The translations under genes and the position numbers were made by a program. Below the pieces are notes generated by a model. The model did no database searches, had not been told where the DNA came from, and was given only the letters and a program-made list of their open reading frames with translations. Of a DNA stretch of 41,485 bases, positions 39,654 through 41,485 are shown one piece after another. Source of the DNA: Streptomyces sp. T39 (GTDB lineage: Bacteria > Actinomycetota > Actinomycetes > Streptomycetales > Streptomycetaceae); NCBI RefSeq assembly GCF_008042045.1, contig NZ_RDBP01000012.1, positions 1,324,144-1,365,628 of the forward strand. The letters run 5' to 3'. How positions within the stretch are numbered: the first letter of the stretch is position 1; each line of letters begins with the position of its first letter.

Positions 39654-39659
39654 AGCCTA
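39654..39659 (-). promoter_or_regulatory. -10 element (TAGGCT) of the kinase gene, sharing bases with the cydC stop
   Basis: TAGGCT on the - strand is followed by 6 nt and ATG 39647. Its TAG is the stop codon of the CydC-type gene. Confidence 0.55.
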
Positions 39660-41485
39660 ATGAGGAGCGTTTGTCACAGAAAGTCGGAAACGCTCCGCCT
39701 CGGTCTCCCTCTCGCGTTCCAGCATCGTGCGCAGCGGCCCGTCGACGAGTGCCAGGTCCTCGTAGGTCCCGCGCTGGACGACGTGTCCGCCGTCGAGCAC
39801 CACCACCTCGTCGACGCCCTGAAGTCCCTTGAGCCGATGGGTGATCAGCACGGTCGCCCGGCCCTCGCCCGTGCGGCTGCGGGTCGCCGCGAGCAGGTCC
39901 GCCGTGAGCGCGTCGGCCGTGGCGAGGTCGAGATGCTCCGCGGGCTCGTCCAGGACCAGGACCGGAAAGCGGGCGAGGAGGGCCCTGGCGAGCGCGAGGC
40001 GCTGCCGCTGACCGCCGGAGAGCCGGGCGCCCTGCTCCCCGACGAGGGTGTCGAGGCCGTCCGGCAGCGCTTCGGCCCACTCCAGCAGGCGTGCTCCGGC
40101 CAGCGCGTGCCGCAGTTCGCCGTCCGTGGCGTCCGGCCGCGCGAGCCGCAGGTTCTCCCGCAGGGAGCTGTCGAAGATGTGGGCGTCCTGGGCGCAGAGC
40201 CCCACGAGCCGCCGTACGGCGTCGCCTTCCAGGCCGCGGGCGTCGCTCCCGCCGATCGTGTACGTCCCCCGGTCCGTGTCCAGGAACCGGAGCAGGATCT
40301 GGGCCAGCGTGGTCTTGCCCGACCCGGAGGCGCCGACGACGGCGATCCTGCTGCCCGGCGTGAGCGTCAGGTCGACACCGCTCAGCGCGGCCCGCCCCCG
40401 GCCCTCGTACGTGGCACCCGCGCCCCGCAGGACCAGCGGGAAGGCGGTCGCGGGAGGGGCGCCCGGGGTTCGGGGCTCGGCGACCGGCTCGGGGGCGTCC
40501 AGCACGTCGTGGACACGCTCGGCACTGCGTTCCACCCGCTTGCGGTACTGCACGGCGAGGGGCAGTCCGGCGACCGTCTCGAACGCGGCGAGCGGGGTCA
40601 GGACCACCACCGCGAGCGCCACCCCGCCGAGTCGTCCGTCGTGGACGGCCTGCACCCCGACGACGGCGGTCGCGGCCACGGTGAGGCCGCAGACCAGCGC
40701 GGACAGACCGCCGCCGAGCGCCGTCACGGCCGCACCCTGCGCGCTGATCCGGGTCAGCCGGGCGTCGGCCGCCCGCGCCTCGGCCAGCCGGGTCCGCAGC
40801 GCACCCGCGACGGTCAACTCCGCCGTGCCCCGCAGCAGATCGGCCACCACGGTGGCCAGGTCGCCGCGCGCCGGGGCCAGGTGCCGCTCCGTCCGGCGGG
40901 CGATCCGGCCACTGAGCACCGGCACCCCCACGCCCGCGACCAGCAGGCCCGCGGCGAGCACGGCGCCCGCCTGAGGCAGCAGCACGGCGGTGAAGGTCAC
41001 CGCGCCCGCGCCGACGACCGCGGCGGCCCCGGCCGGCAGCAGCCACCGCAGCCAGTAGTCCTGGAGGGCGTCCACATCGGCGACGAGACGCGACAGCAGG
41101 TCGCCCCGGCGCCTGGGGGCCAGCCCCGCGGGCGAGATCCGCTCCAGCCGGCGGAAGACGGCGACGCGCATCTCGGCGAGCATCCGCAGCACCGCGTCGT
41201 GCGACACCAGACGCTCGGCGTAGCGGAAGACGGACCGGCCGATGCCGAAGGCCCGGGTGGCCGTCACCGCCACCATCAGGTACATCACCGGCGGCTGTTC
41301 GGATGCCCGTGAGACGAGCCACCCGGACACGGCCATCAGCCCGACGGCCGACCCGAGGGCGAGGGCGCCGAGCAGCAGCGCGAGGGCCAGCCTGCCGCGC
41401 AGCCCGTCCGCCGCGGCACGCACCCGCGCCAGCGGCGACCGCGCCCCGCCCGGGCCCTGCCCCCCGGCCTCCGGCGCGGCAGGCT
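39657..41485 (-). CDS. cydC: CydC-type thiol-reductant ABC exporter subunit (partial, perhaps a CydDC fusion)
   Basis: The frame is open to the window edge; at least 609 residues are visible. The type 1 ABC membrane domain (six spans; LMAVSGWLVSRASEQPPVMY) is followed by an ATPase domain with Walker A GASGSGKTT, signature LSGGQRQRLALARALL, Walker B VLVLDEPAEHLD and switch His in ITHRLKGL. CydDC exports cysteine/glutathione-type reductants and is needed to assemble cytochrome bd. The sequence before the first span (Gly/Pro-rich, SPLARVRAAADGLRG) looks like a linker, which suggests this is the second half of a fused CydD-CydC protein, as I recall in Streptomyces; the GTG at 41423 is the alternative start. 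The next gene, a histidine kinase, follows after 9 bp. Confidence 0.88.
   Translation of the reverse strand, partial: PAAPEAGGQGPGGARSPLARVRAAADGLRGRLALALLLGALALGSAVGLMAVSGWLVSRASEQPPVMYLMVAVTATRAFGIGRSVFRYAERLVSHDAVLRMLAEMRVAVFRRLERISPAGLAPRRRGDLLSRLVADVDALQDYWLRWLLPAGAAAVVGAGAVTFTAVLLPQAGAVLAAGLLVAGVGVPVLSGRIARRTERHLAPARGDLATVVADLLRGTAELTVAGALRTRLAEARAADARLTRISAQGAAVTALGGGLSALVCGLTVAATAVVGVQAVHDGRLGGVALAVVVLTPLAAFETVAGLPLAVQYRKRVERSAERVHDVLDAPEPVAEPRTPGAPPATAFPLVLRGAGATYEGRGRAALSGVDLTLTPGSRIAVVGASGSGKTTLAQILLRFLDTDRGTYTIGGSDARGLEGDAVRRLVGLCAQDAHIFDSSLRENLRLARPDATDGELRHALAGARLLEWAEALPDGLDTLVGEQGARLSGGQRQRLALARALLARFPVLVLDEPAEHLDLATADALTADLLAATRSRTGEGRATVLITHRLKGLQGVDEVVVLDGGHVVQRGTYEDLALVDGPLRTMLERERETEAERFRLSVTNAPH

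Noticed and set aside
1..41485. Mobile elements, prophage genes or CRISPR arrays
   Set aside because: No transposase, integrase, phage structural gene or regular repeat-spacer pattern is visible on either strand.

Overview
The window is high-GC actinobacterial chromosome, almost certainly from a Streptomyces. GTG starts are common, genes overlap by 4 bp, third codon positions are G/C-rich, and the gene order is that of a Streptomyces core region (seryl-tRNA synthetase, prephenate dehydratase, DyP peroxidase, copper chaperones). I see no prophage, insertion sequence, CRISPR array or biosynthetic cluster. The species cannot be told from the sequence alone.

Layout. 1-2.6 kb: the end of a primase/polymerase-like gene, a sortase-anchored surface protein, a small membrane protein and tRNA-Ser(UGA). 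2.7-6.8 kb: a quinone-reductase-type dehydrogenase divergent from an HxlR regulator, then an HtrA-like protease whose 5' end is rearranged into a 93-bp perfect inverted repeat, then a glycerophosphodiesterase. 7-14.6 kb: two HATPase (anti-sigma-type) proteins, a SEC-C/DUF5926 protein, a secreted four-cysteine protein, a primase/polymerase-domain protein, a SpoIIE-type phosphatase with one metal ligand replaced, and a Xaa-Pro aminopeptidase. 14.8-20.7 kb: an extracytoplasmic copper module of a membrane protein, YcnI, Sco, PCuAC, CopC-CopD and a Tat-exported DyP peroxidase. 20.8-24.4 kb: pheA, a 580-bp gap rich in DnaA boxes, serS and a HAD phosphatase. 24.8-27.6 kb: an F420-dependent-type oxidoreductase, a FadR-type regulator and an MFS transporter. 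27.7-31.3 kb: four translationally coupled ABC transporter genes. 31.5-36.1 kb: an epoxide hydrolase-SDR fusion, a second DnaA-box cluster, kptA, a luciferase-like monooxygenase and a second HAD phosphatase. 36.2-41.5 kb: an M23 peptidase, a GAF-GAF histidine kinase resembling DevS/DosS, and a CydC-type ABC exporter that runs off the window.

How the parts fit. The 15.6-20.7 kb genes form one operon-like unit that would receive, pass on and use copper and heme outside the membrane. The 39.6-41.5 kb genes pair a possible heme/redox sensor kinase with the exporter needed for cytochrome bd assembly. The two DnaA-box groups sit about 11 kb apart and are candidates for DnaA titration sites near the chromosome centre. 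Many genes have a -10-like hexamer exactly 6 nt before the start codon and no ribosome binding site, which predicts leaderless mRNAs.

Most notable: (1) the fold-back inverted duplication that separates the usual htrA start from its reading frame; (2) two DnaA-box clusters, in the pheA-serS and ephD-like-kptA gaps; (3) a dyad-rich promoter at 8.7-8.8 kb that appears to drive only a short C-rich hairpin RNA; (4) a sensor-kinase promoter whose -10 element shares bases with the stop codon of the cydC gene before it.
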